Source: Ascaris suum | Taxonomy: Eukaryota; Nematoda; Chromadorea; Rhabditida; Ascarididae | DNA: 64,000 nt | Reading direction: 5' to 3' | Assembly (NCBI GenBank): GCA_013433145.1 | Contig: CM024174.1 | Location: forward strand, 9,828,336 to 9,892,335 | Shown: positions 13,461 through 56,231 of the stretch, piece after piece | Numbering within the stretch: position 1 is the first letter of the stretch | Layout of the letters: each line of letters starts with the position of its first letter | Notes under the pieces: generated by a model | The model's database searches: none | Told to the model about the DNA's origin: nothing | Seen by the model: only the letters and a program-made list of their open reading frames with translations | Position numbers and translations under genes: made by a program

Positions 13461-16400
13461 ACGAGACTCGAGCTTTTAGCAGCGTTAATCTCCACCTCAT
13501 ACCTGTTCTTAGCTTTGGCTTGTCAACAACTCACTTATTGGATCGCTGACTTCCAACCGATTTTAACCCGGCTTACCTATAATGCGTCGATGGAATACTG
13601 TAATCTCTCAGACGTCACTTTTTTTTTGCTGGACTTTCGTTTCCTCCCTGTGTCTCTCGAATGCATTTTTGCTGTACATATCGTGCATATAAAATCCAGG
13701 CTCTTTTATCTCATTTCCTCCCCATCTCTGCAAAGGCTGTCCTTAAGGTCCTTCCTTAATTGCATTGCGATCCAACAGTAGGAACAACTAACCCACAATC
13801 TTTAGCTTTTAATATCTGCAGAATGCGCGTCACTGATTTACTCAAATCAACACTGTTCAGCTTGTCGTAATATCCGCCCAAAAAAAAAAAAAAAAACAGA
13901 GAAAAATAAGCCCTGTCAATAAATCGGGTGTTGTTTTCCAAAGAATGTTTTATGAATAACTTTCAGTCTTGAAATTCGGTCTACTCCTCCCTTGTTTTCA
14001 TTTACTGTTTTTCTGGGGAGGAAAATATCTTCCTCACCAAATATCATTCGTCGAAAGCTTGTCATGGATTTTTATATGCAGTAGACTCCAACCGAATCTC
14101 GATTGGGAACCGACGGATTCGGTCAATACACACTGAGCACTATATCCTTCAGTTAGATCATTCAGTTACTCGACATGTCAGTTTTCAAGCTCCCATGATG
14201 TCATTAAAGGAAAGAATCAGCCGAAAGTATGACTTGAAATGCAAGTATTCATATTAAAGCCTATGGATGTCGTAGGCGACGTTCACAATTTATTTATTTT
14301 TTGATATGTTTCATTTATGAGGTTCCAAGTGTTCAGCACTTCATAAAATTATATGGCAAAAATGATTATTCATTAAGTCGGTGAAGTATAAGTTCGCGCT
14401 GAAAAATATAGGTAGCAGTGGGATGTTGAGCAAATCGCTCTATGCCTCTTTTGCATGGTATCTGTCTACGTGGCTTTCGTGGGATTTTTTTTCCTTACAC
14501 CAAGACATGAAATCGACTATCCTCGACGTTTGATTGAAGACAACAACGTCAGTTGTCTTCTGTTCTTGCGGCTTCAGATTTATTTATTAATTATCTGTTT
14601 CAATAGGTTTTAAAGAGTAGAAGTAAAGAAAGACGAAGAATAATGTGTCGTTACCAGCGAGATTTCAGAAATGACCAACATCAAAACGACATTTTTATTA
14701 TAACATGGTTCATTCTAGGCGAAATTTTTGCAATGCACTTCACCATCAAATAGGTAAATTACAACCGCTGCATCTCATAAAGTGTCCAAGTGGTGCACAG
14801 TTCCTTGAAACGTGCTTTCTGCAAGACATGCATTGGAAACGTAAGATTATAGACACACATGGCTTACTATGTGGTTTAGGAGGTACCGGGGAGAGCATTT
14901 TTTCCCGGTAAAGTGCAGGTGCAGTCCCAGAACACAATAAAGGAATAAAGACAGTTGCAAAAACATCTGGAGGTGCACAACTGATGGGAGTGAGTTGCTC
15001 AGTGTTTTGATGAAAAATTGCAAAGCTTTGTAATCGCGTTTTTTTGCATGTACCTGGTCTTACGTTTTTTTTTTGTATTTATATCATCCTATGGCAGGAA
15101 GGACAACACGCTCGTCGCTGGTATCAGTAGAACCAAATAGGAATTCACTGAAAAACCCGTTCCCTAGCACTTGCAAAACCTTTCGACCTAGAAGTTCTCC
15201 AGGAGTTGCGGAGAAAAATCACTATCCACTAACGCATAATCAGTTCAAATATCTGTCGAATGAGCTCTGAAAAATCTCATTCGAGCAAGCAGATTTTTTG
15301 TCCCCGACATCACCATATTTAGGGAAAGAATCATTCCCGTGATGAGCGTAAGCGATGCAACTAATGGAACCCACAAACCTGTGCATAGTTCAGACCCTCC
15401 AAAAGGTTCAAGACAACAAATATGATTCAATCATTGCTTCCCGAAATACCTCCCGATTTTCCATTCCGATGGCGCGAATGGAACTCCTAAAACAGGAAAT
15501 TCTGTGGTTACAAAGCCACATCGCACATCTTCTTCGTCGCTCCTATATGTAGATGCATTTGGCAATGGTTATGAAATTTCATGCGTAGGGTGTATGCCTG
15601 CCGGATGGAAAGTGACGGAGGAGAAACTCACGCGTGCGCATCAGCCGAAAATTTTCGGCTCAACGATCTTGCTCGTTTATTAGAACAAAAGAAATTTTAA
15701 ATCCCTCTAATGAAGAAGATTAGGAGAACAGTGTATTCCAAAGATATGCTATGAGCTTTTCGCATCAAGAACGAAATTAATGCGCAAATTGGACATTTAC
15801 CTTTTTGAAGTCATAAAAAAAGTTGATTCTGCAATGACCAGGTTTAAAAGTACCTTATCATATCAGGCTACGTGTTGCTGCGCTTTAGCCAATATTTGTA
15901 ACCAAAACGCCTTATCGGCTTCCTTTTGTTCAGAAAATCATGCGACCAAAGATCGCTGTATCCTGGCAGTTGGTGGATTTCGAAAATTTATCGAAACAGC
16001 AGTCGCGACTATCAAATATTGTGGTCAATATCTTTATTCATTATTGTTCTCCATTTATCTCGCAAATAACTTGACATTTTCAGAGCTCGATTTCTACCTA
16101 TGTGAATTTGCTTTGAAGGTTTCATGCTTTCATATGCTACTGCTTGAAGGTTTCGTGAAGTCATGCGGGTTCTCTTCAGGTGGAAAGCTTCCTAGGAATA
16201 TCAATTAACCGTTCACCTCATCCTATTTATTTATCCGCTCAAGTTTCTTCGTCGTTAATGGAAGAAGCGATTAAATCTGAACTCGCATAGAAAGGAATAT
16301 TTCTTCTGTTTTCCAAAGTGACACATATGTTCGCTGTATTGTTTGGCGTTTGATAGCGGTGTGCAATGAACAAAAGAATATTTAAGTGTACTTCTTTTCC

Positions 16401-18706
16401 CCACAAATGAACGCCTGTTTGCCATTAAATGATTCAAATGCGCTTTTAACTCAACGAAATCGCCTTTCGAGAGGAAATTAAATCTACACATTCACTGTGG
16501 CAAATAGATGAATGGTTAGCAAGCGATTCGACAGAGAAATCTCACAAATTACAGGAGTTCTGTTATTCTACACTATCATAAATGATTGTGTGGAAAGACC
16601 GTTGATTTTTGGGATATAAAAGGGGTTTCACTCTCACACATGTTGGAAAAAAATTATATACGTCAGCCTGAGCAAGCTCACATCGAATTGTGTGAAAGTT
16701 TTTCGTTGCTCATTTCGTCGAGTTATCTATCATTGCGCTCCACTGGCTGTTCACCGATTCGAACCGAACGTTTCCGCATTTTCTCCTTCACTACATTTGA
16801 AGTTGGCGGCACTTCAGTGGACAGAGAGACAAGAGAAGGATAAGGACTAGGATAAGCAGTAACTGCTATGATTTCCAGTGAAGCGTAACTGTCAAGAGCT
16901 GTCCAAAGATGAAAGTGAAAGATGTAAGGTGAAAGGCATCACCCTCGACTTCATCATACTGCACCACAATATTCAGCAGTGTTCGAGACACGAATATAGC
17001 GCCATGTGTCTTCGAGATTCCACAACAACAATGCGACGACAGCATTGCGGCTTTGTACTGTTCAGTGTCGTAGCGATGACCTGTTGCTTTATATATCTCT
17101 GAACTATGCTACAGAGTATTCTCCTACTCCAAATGATAGCAGATTGGAATTTAATGATTTAAGCAGAGATTGCAGGTTTGCTTGAATTTTTTCTGCACTC
17201 AGAGAACGGTGGAAGGCTTCTCGAGAATTGTTGTTTGAAAGTCTCGAAGCGTTGTTAACCGTATGGACCGTTCTATTGTCATGGAATGTCAAGATACAAG
17301 TCGTGCGCTTGGGCAGTTACATTTGACAAACCTTGTTTGCGCTCCAGCGATCGTCGGCCGTTTCAGATTTTCAACATTTAATGAAGAAACTAGACTATCT
17401 TTCGTCTCCCTTCTTCGAATTACGACCCCTATGAAGCGCTCTGGACCCGGATGGAATCTACGAAATAGGGGATATTTCTAATCAACGGATGTTCTAGCAT
17501 AGAGTGAAAAAAAATTTCTTGGCTCTGATGGGGACCCACTCCTCTAGAGGCAGGTATCACTTTAGAACTAGAACTCGAAAATTGAAATTACTATAATCTA
17601 GGTTCGAAAATGTGGAACATTTGAACATTATTTAATGCTCTACTACTCGAGATTACATGTCGACCGGTCTGACAATGACGCGCTTATGAAAGCCAAAGGT
17701 TTCAAATTTAATTTGGTCTTAAGCTGCAACTTTTCTCGTAATTCATTCATATGCGCAATTGGTGGATCGGACGCCAGTGCCGCAACAACGAATAATTCGT
17801 TTTTTTTATCAGGCCCAATTATCCAATTTTGTCAGCACGCCCTAACTCCTCATTTATTTTCCACTGGGCCCGATCTTTCACTTTGCTGCATTCAACATCA
17901 TCCCTCATGACTTCTCAAACCCGTATGAAAGCACTCACAATTTATTGCTTCTGCTAGTCTTGCATTCTGCGCTTCTCATTGGTCGGGAAGAACATGTTTC
18001 CAAATTTCTTCATTGCTGATTTTCCGGAATTTCTGGTTGCCAATTCTGACAGTGTTATCAGTTTTCGCTCATTTATCACTGCATACTGTAGAAATAGCCT
18101 ATCGCAAGGCTCCTCGATAGGAAATACGATCCCATGTGCTTCTTGCGTTCTCTCATAGGATCATCCGCTGAGGTCACCCGGCTGTTGTGATTTCTAGATC
18201 TGCGGTGCGATGAATCATTCCAATATATTTTGAGGGGAGGGAAGAGAAGGGAGTGATCTTGTACTAGGGGATTTCATAAAAAGCCAGAAGCACTTTATTA
18301 CTGGCTTCTTTATCGAGCCAATTTGCAGCTCCTCGAAAATCCATCAAACTCGTCGAACTTTTGTCATCAAATTGAACTAAGAAGCTGTAGTGGTCGATGG
18401 CATTGCACTAGCAATAACACGTGTGAATCGCGCGAATCATAAAGAAGCGTTCTGGGAAAACTAATACTTTTTGCATCTACCCGTTCCGTACAGCAACCCA
18501 CCACGACACTTCGCTATTTTCATCTTATTTGAAGTGTTACATTCACGCATAGGAATCAACTATAGGCTGCTATGTTTGAGTCAATAGCGATCAGGTATGC
18601 ACCCGTTGGATATGCAAATTATTGACTTGTCGACACGTCATGTGCACACATGAACGGGCAGAAGCACAACAACAGTTACAAACACTTTGATAAATATGAT
18701 GATCAC

Positions 18707-18757
18707 TTCTCAATGCAGTTATTCCCCTAAGATTTAGGGGAATAACTGCATTGAGAA
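18707..18757. repeat. Perfect inverted repeat, 24-bp arms, 3-nt loop
   Basis: The left arm (18707-18730) and right arm (18734-18757) are exact reverse complements separated only by three bases (gat). Arms this long and perfect with almost no loop are not expected by chance and imply recent origin, a functional hairpin or an assembly fold-back artefact. No gene lies nearby. Confidence 0.95.
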
Positions 18758-21700
18758 AATTCGTTGAACATGTTCGTTAGTAGCGCCATCCTTCGCTGTA
18801 CGGTTGCGAAGTTGTAGGTTAGCACGAATCTTGTCATCTAGTGACAAATGTAGATCGATTTTTGTGGCTAATCAATTCATCAGTTAGACCCCTTTCCAAG
18901 CAACCTCCACTCCTTTCCCCCACCCCCTGTCCCCCACTTATGCACTTTCACATCTACCTATGAAATCAACGGAACTTGTTGTTGAGGACGAAGTATGCGC
19001 AATACCCACGCAGGGCAGCGCCTGAAACCCAAAAAAGATGGCATCCTTCCATATATCTCGTTCGTGAACTGACTATTTGAAAAACTTTAAACATTGCAGT
19101 ATCTTGGACTACTGTCTGTGGTCTGCTCATACATTCTGTTGTACTGATTTTTGCGGAAAATGCTTCAGCCGATTTCATGTGTTCTCCGTTGCCTTTCAGG
19201 TCGAGCGACAGCGGGTACTTTTGTAGGATGCTCGCTTGGATGGCAGAATGTAAGAGAAACAAGCAAGAGGAGCCAACTGATAGAGAAACTGGAGCCGTTT
19301 TTGATTCCGCATTAATCTCTCTCATGCGTACTCAAATTAAATAGGCAGCCATTGCGCTATGTGAGAGGAAGCATGCGTTAGTGTTTTTCTTTTTGCTCTT
19401 TTTTTCGATTAGAAGTGTTCGCGCTAACTGAGGCAATCCCTAATCTTCTGTGGCAGAAAAGTGAACAATGCGAGAGTTATGGCAGCTACGAGACTATAGA
19501 AGAGCAGCTATAGCGTCGGGATTGCAAAGATGCTTTTATTTCTGCTTTCCACCGGGCTTTTTTGCCGCTCTTTTCCACTTAAATTATTATCATATCGCTT
19601 TTATCTGGAATAATAAATTCTCTTTCAAACCCTATGAGGATCGTGTATACGAGCGAGATGGAATTTTCTCCAGACTTCCTCATCGTTCCGAGAACGAACG
19701 TCTTCGTCAGTGAATCAGAATTTCGTACGAACAAGATCGAAGTGTTATCGAGTTCCCAATCAGGGTTCATGATGTTGTGTTATAATGAGTGCACAATTCA
19801 GCTTAACATTAGAATAAACATAAATTGCTTGAAATACGGTTAAAAGTGCAACATTTTTAGACGAGTTGCAACAAGCGTCAAAGGACATGCTAGATTCGCA
19901 ACTATCAGTCTCTATCATTTTTCACGACTGTTGCGTCGTAGCATTAGACATATATTAGTCAGGGGCATGTGGTATACACTAGAGACATTGAGACACATCA
20001 ACTTGTTGGTGCTTTAATATTGCAGTTGGAAATTTAACAGTCAAGAAGCTGAGTAGAAAATATTATAGAAATGCGGTTGAGCGTGGTCTACGGCTATACC
20101 AGATTCTTTCATAGTCACTGCATATGAAATTGCGCTTGTTTTTTCTCGCTTGGAACTAATTCATCTAGTCTAATTGAATCATAGTTTTAAAATTATAAAG
20201 CGAATCTCTTCCAGTGAGTTTATCTGGAAACGGTACCAAATTTTCCCATTGCATTATGGCAGTATATAGAACTGTAGATATTTTGTATGGTCGATGTTTT
20301 CCAGGCAAATATTCGATTAGAGATCTCTAAGAGGAGAATGCTATCATAGAGCTGTCGGAGATTGCTATAGGCATTTCATCTGCAATCTTACCGCTCGTTA
20401 GCAACAGAGATCATTCAATTCACACATAATTACAACTTGCAATACATTTCACTTTCAACGTTAAATGGTCACTAAGTGGCATTTGCGTCATGTGCTGCAG
20501 AATTCGTGCACACCGATTATTGACCATCAAAACTCGTAGGCGGTGAGAATTGTGGCACCAAGCGTGTTGCATTCTTTTTTTTCGGAACCATTCACAGTTT
20601 AGATGCTCGTCGATTGCGTTCTGAGTTAGAAGCGCACTTCCGTTGCGGACACTTTTGCGTCAAAAGAGTTTCCGAGAAGCATGCGGGACGACTAACGTAG
20701 ATGATTCATTCGTTCATAAGGTAATCAGTCAATTATTATCGCATATTTGTTATCAATTTCGATTCTGATAAGAATTTATATTTCAGCTTAAGCCGATTAA
20801 TATTATTGTCGTGTTTTTTGTTATCAAATTGTCTGTTGTCTTTCAAACCCGTAAGGTTTTATTGAGAGGGCTAAATTAGTGATGATATCTGATGAAGCAA
20901 AAATAGTGGAGCATGTCTTAATTCATCTACTTGTTTATTAAACGTTTTACGAATAGGTGGTCATATGAGTGACAATTATCTTCTAGAATGGATGGTGTTC
21001 TAGAAGAAAGGACTATTCTTTATGTTCCTACTTTCTCATATATAAATGTTTTCATGCCTTTTCTTATACTTTTTTCCTGCTCTTACTCGACTACTTGAAT
21101 TCTTTCAGTGCTTTTGGAAAGTTCTGCTGCACTCATTTGTCATTCAGAGTGCAATGCAATAAGTCGTTCACTTCCGGAACTGCAAAATATTTACATATGG
21201 CAGATATGAATTATTGAAATAGGAGTGGAAATAATTCAAATACCGCAATCAGTGGTAGTTAGAAGAAATATTATGCGTTAAGAACAAATAGAAACGAATG
21301 TAGTGAAATTGCTCCGTCTGCAACTTACTATCTTCCATTGTCCAATGCTAAGCAGAACTTTGACTTGTTCCTAAACAAACTTATTACTACTATCGTTACT
21401 CTGTTAATGCCCGTCAACATTGTAAACGTGTAAAAGATTAGTTTTTTTAGGGATTTTAATGAAAGAGCGGCTGAACACATTCGCAATGAACAGAGGCCGC
21501 CTTGATGGCGCTTACAGGCAAAAGAACAAAAATCAATGTGCACTTATAGATTTTTCCTTCTAAAATGGACATCTCACGAACATAGCTGCTGCATATTATT
21601 AGGTAAGAAGGCAAAACTATTCAAAAATTTGATTCTAGAGGATTTACGTGATCGTTTACCAATGAAATATCTTTATTATTACGTGATTAACGGCTCTGTC

Positions 21701-22599
21701 GTCAGAATGCAGCCATTTCCACTTTTTTATTTCAATTGTCATTACATTTTGTGTTCATTTTTCCTAGCATTCGCTCCTATTGCATTTTTAATCGACTTCA
21801 TTTGGCACAACGTTTGGTTCTGTCGGCTTCAATAATGGCGCTCACTTAGCATTACTCCGTATTATAGCAAACGATTTGTTTGCCCCATTCTCCATTTGTA
21901 CTTCTCCTAACCGGTCAGCATTGGCTATCCGGCAAGATAAAATGTTTTAGGTGAGGTGCATATTTCTGGTTCATAAGCTACCTGGTAGGCAGGCTTAGTA
22001 TCCCTTTCCGATGACGAAATCCGGCAATGCCAGTTGACGGAGCGCAACGGTTGCATATCTCTCTCATAATATTTCGCAAATGCAGTTTTTGGCCAAGATA
22101 TTGGCATGCAAAATCTTTGTCTGCATAGTAAAATTTGAGCATTCCTTTTTGAAAGTCAAAAAAAAAAATTCCGGCTGCTTGAGTCAGCTATAATTGTAAT
22201 ATTGGCATACTACCATGGAATTTCTCATCTATGGGTGAATGGAAATTCTTTTAATGCAGCTTCACGCTTATTACTCATTCACGATCGTGAAGTTCAATAT
22301 CGTGGCTTAGATTGAAGGCTTTTAGCTCTATTCCACTCAAACACGCACAATTACTTTCTGGTTGTAAAAAATAATTTTTTTTTTTGAGATTAGAACATTT
22401 CTGGAATCTTGCGTGAGTTTTATTCTCGACGGGTGGCAATCGGCATTTTGGCATTGAAGTAAATGCGAATGAAATTCACTTACGGGCTTAAAATCGATTA
22501 TGATGTGCATTTCGTACCTTTTAAGCATCTCTCGCAAGAGTGCGTATTCATATTTGTGCATTCTTTTGTGTCAGTTTTATTCTGCGAGCTGAAATTGCT

Positions 22600-22870
22600 T
22601 GGGGGCTCCTAGCAGCCTCATGTTCATGCTCCTCCTCCCCTTGCCACCCTCGTCCCTGTTCCTCCCTCTCCTCGCACGTTTTGGTCATTGACACCCAAGA
22701 TGCTTGGGTACTCAGAGTTTGGGCTCCCGAAACCCTGCACGAGCGATGGCGCACCTGGCGCCCTAGCCCACCCTTCTCCACACTTTCAATGGATAATTAG
22801 CCCTACGACCATCTGGGGGCCCCCAGAGCTAGAAAGCGCAAGTGTCCTCCACAGGAACCCTTAATCTTGA
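22600..22870. other. GC-rich island upstream of the channel gene
   Basis: About 270 bp here is strikingly GC-rich, with C-rich runs on the + strand, against the AT-rich background. It contains a 14-bp perfect palindrome ctgggggcccccag (22813-22826) and a short stem acccaag/cttgggt (22693-22709). Both strands stay open for ~80 codons, which is expected for stop-poor GC-rich DNA and is not evidence of coding. It lies about 1 kb before channel exon 1, so it may be a promoter-proximal element or a transposon relic. Confidence 0.5.
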
Positions 22871-22925
22871 GAGTCTGCCTTTTTCACCTCCTTTCTGAAG
22901 CAGGATATTGGAATTCTACTCACCA

Positions 22926-22987
22926 TGGAGTAGATATAGTAATACTCATGCCATAAATATTACCCAATTTTGTGGAGTAGATATAGT
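22926..22987. repeat. Short direct repeat pair
   Basis: The 15-mer tggagtagatatagt occurs at 22926-22940 and again at 22973-22987, offset by 47 bp, next to the GC-rich island. It may be a short duplication or paired binding sites; no function can be assigned. Confidence 0.7.
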
Positions 22988-23851
22988 GTGCAGAAAACAT
23001 GCCTCTTGCTGCCAAAGTCAGGCCTAAAATATTCAACTAAGAAAAAACTGTGAGCAACAATGTGAAGGGCTCAGCGACTCCTGAGTCGATTTTTAAACCG
23101 ATGGCTCCTGCTAGACCTAGCTGCTTTCCCAATAATCTTCGAACGATCCAGTGCGCTGGATGTTGAGCATAATGAACTCGGCGAAACGATAATTCGAAAA
23201 TATCATGGCGATCCTAAAATTGAGGTTGAAGGACCTATGCTGACTTTTATTCATCGTGCAAATGCTTGGCCGATTTCAGGGCGAATTTCTTTCTATTTAG
23301 CACAGCGGATATGGCAGTAAAGTGCTCACAAATGAATACACGAACTTTACAGTGTGGAAAAGCGGGACCATAGCTGCAATCTATTCTAAGGCACCAATTT
23401 ATAGCGTGATCTGTAACTTTCACGGTCGCTTTTAACAGTTTCATGCGGGTGCTGTGTTGGCACGTATTGTTGTGTTCCTATTTGCGAATATACTGTCGCG
23501 ACATACCGGAAAGACACATGAATCAAATGATATGTTGCTTGGGCAGAAATTGGTGGAAACTTTACATGCCGAAATGTTCAGTTGCTCTTCTTCCTGCTTC
23601 CGTTGGGCGTCTATATACGCTATATTACTGCATTATGCATCGGTATTGGCGAAAAAAACGACTAAGCTTCATTCCATCCTTGCCTGATGATATCGGCGTC
23701 GCTAGCAATCCAGTAATGCTGCAAAGGAGGTATGGAATGTTCACCTGTGTTAAGTAAGCATTGCTGCATGATTCACTGTGCGTTTAATTTTGATCGGTAA
23801 AGCGAGTTCGTCAAAATAGAGATAATATTAAAGGTGATGAATGGTAAGTGA

Positions 23852-23857
23852 TTGCAG
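23852..23857 (+). promoter_or_regulatory. egl-2: Candidate (trans-)splice acceptor before exon 1
   Basis: The hexamer ttgcag ends at 23857, 33 bp before the start codon of the channel, a usual distance for a nematode spliced-leader acceptor or a 5' UTR intron. A good donor-like gtaagt sits at 23844-23849, too close to form an intron with this acceptor. The 33 bp between acceptor and ATG contain no in-frame stop. Spliced-leader use is inferred, not shown. Confidence 0.4.
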
Positions 23858-23890
23858 GTCGAGGTGACATCCGATGTGATCGTTGTTGCT

Positions 23891-54185
<30,295 letters not shown>

Positions 54186-54626
54186 ACTGCCTATCACCTC
54201 ACGTATCGTCTCTCTTCTTTGTGCATTGCTGCGCAAATATGAGCTCAATTCTTATGTTCATCTTTCTTCCATTTCATATGATTTCATTTCAATGTAACTG
54301 AGAAACGTGCCAATAGCATAGCAAATCCAACCGGCCGAAATTCCATTCCTATCCTTTGTATTTCCATTATGTGCATTCTTTTCCATGTTTCGTCTTCTTG
54401 ACTATTCATAAATGATGGTCGCATATTGTTAAGTCCGTGAATATTCGGCAATTCATTTCCTCGAACGTCTTTCACTGATGCTTGTTTATTATTTTTGCGT
54501 ACTGACATGTGCTCTTTCCTAAATCCTCCCCCTCCCCCCTTCCATTCCTCTCTTTTCCATATGAGTGATGTAATTAGCAGCAAACCTCATTAGTGAATGA
54601 AATCTATCCTCATGAAAAAAAATATA

Positions 54627-54632
54627 ATAAAC
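54627..54632 (+). terminator. egl-2: Candidate polyadenylation signal of the channel gene
   Basis: The first canonical aataaa after the TAA lies 441 bp downstream, in an A-rich context. A variant cataaa lies nearer (about 54408). The 3' end is therefore inferred at roughly 54640-54660. Confidence 0.5.
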
Positions 54633-56170
54633 TATCTTGCTGTTGGATTCGAAGTCATTCTCTTTGATTAGTTCATTGAAGCGATTTGTACTTAACGAAA
54701 TTATGCTTAAGCGGAGGGCTGCTTTCTACGCCTAATTATTGCCCAGAGCAGCTACAATAATGAAAGGTTTTTCAATATTTCGGAATTGGTTCCACAAATT
54801 TTTGCATATATGTAGAAGCGCGAACTTGAATTGTAGTGCTTAAACTAAATCTACCAACTAAGATTGTAAAAGATGTGATTTTTGAGGATCCACCTTCGTT
54901 CATTTGCATATCAATGAGGTCTGCTTCCCCCAAATAATTAAAGCCCAACTTGTAACCGATTCGTTCATATAGACCTTAGAATCGCATGACATCATTATTG
55001 AATGAACGAGGATCCAAATTTGCCTTTTCAGTGGATAGCGCTCGTAAGATTTCACCATAATATCTGTGATTTTAGCCAAATTTTGAAGTGCTGTTCCCTC
55101 TATCTTAAGTTGTGAGTTCAAACGTCCACAGCTATTCTCAGTTCAAAGTGCACAGAGCTGTGCGTAAAAGCACAAAAACAACGACTAAGGACCTCTTTTG
55201 TATTTGCAGCTTTTGTTAATGACCTAAGTTGATTAAACCTCATTTGCATAATTTTCATTCTGTCCACCCACAATGGCTTACGTTGTCGATTTGACTGTGC
55301 CATACTGATTAGCTTACAAATGGTAACAGAGCATTGTTGCATTATTTCCAATCATATATGTCGTCGAAGAGCTTTTTACATCAGCTGTACTTTACTTTGT
55401 CCCAAGAGGAACAAAACACATACGTCATTGTGCATTGAAAGTCTGCGCATGATCTTCTGCAGCAGAGAACAATCTGTAGCAGGCAAAGATTTGCTTCTGC
55501 CAAAAACTTAACCCTAATCTGACAGGCTTATTTATTTTCCAAGCAGTCCAAGCAAACTCTTGTTGCATTTGCTTTCCTATTTTTTTCAAAGATCTTAACT
55601 GATGTTAGTATGGCGCTTTTGAAATTTAACGAGTCCCGTTTGACTGCACTATTACCTGATTTCATATATAAATAAAACTTGTTATCAATAAGAAATTCAC
55701 TGATACTGTTATTATTATTTCTGCTTAATGTTTTCATTAACTCTTGTCCCGTTCTCCAGAAATCGCTCGTTGTTTGTCCGTCTGATGAGCAAATTTCATT
55801 CAATGATAAAATAAAAGTGATTTCAAAAGATTTTAATAACCTTTGCTATGTAAGATAAAAATATGCATCATTTTGGCTAAAGAGTACCGTTTATAGCATC
55901 TTAAGTTTCATTTTCTTCCTCTATAATTGAAAGCATGGAATTCAACATATTGCGTCCTGTGATTCGAGCTCTATTCTATTATTTCTATTCATATCGGCAC
56001 GCGGCTTAGTTACTTATGTACATTTGATGTGTATTTATTTCTGGAATACTGTTATTACTCAGGTTATTTCATAAGAGAGATATACATTAATGAAATTGTC
56101 TTTAATATTGCTATATGAATTTTAATGTTTTAATTTATGACGTGTAATTGTTGTACATTGAGTACAGTGC

Positions 56171-56231
56171 AATAATAAATTTATTACTCAGCAATAAATA
56201 TGATAAACTTATTTATTACTTAGTAATAAAT
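56171..56231. repeat. AT-rich palindrome cluster
   Basis: The motif attta/taaat repeats in both orientations. The clearest part is a perfect inverted repeat, atttattact (56211-56220) and agtaataaat (56222-56231), with a single-base centre, preceded by aataaatttatt. The surrounding ~900 bp is AT-rich even for this window. Confidence 0.75.

Noticed and set aside
15780..16208. 142-codon + strand frame
   Set aside because: Composition is like random AT-rich DNA; no motif or partner exon.
18966..19325. 119-codon minus-strand frame
   Set aside because: No family resemblance and no supporting splice or polyadenylation context.
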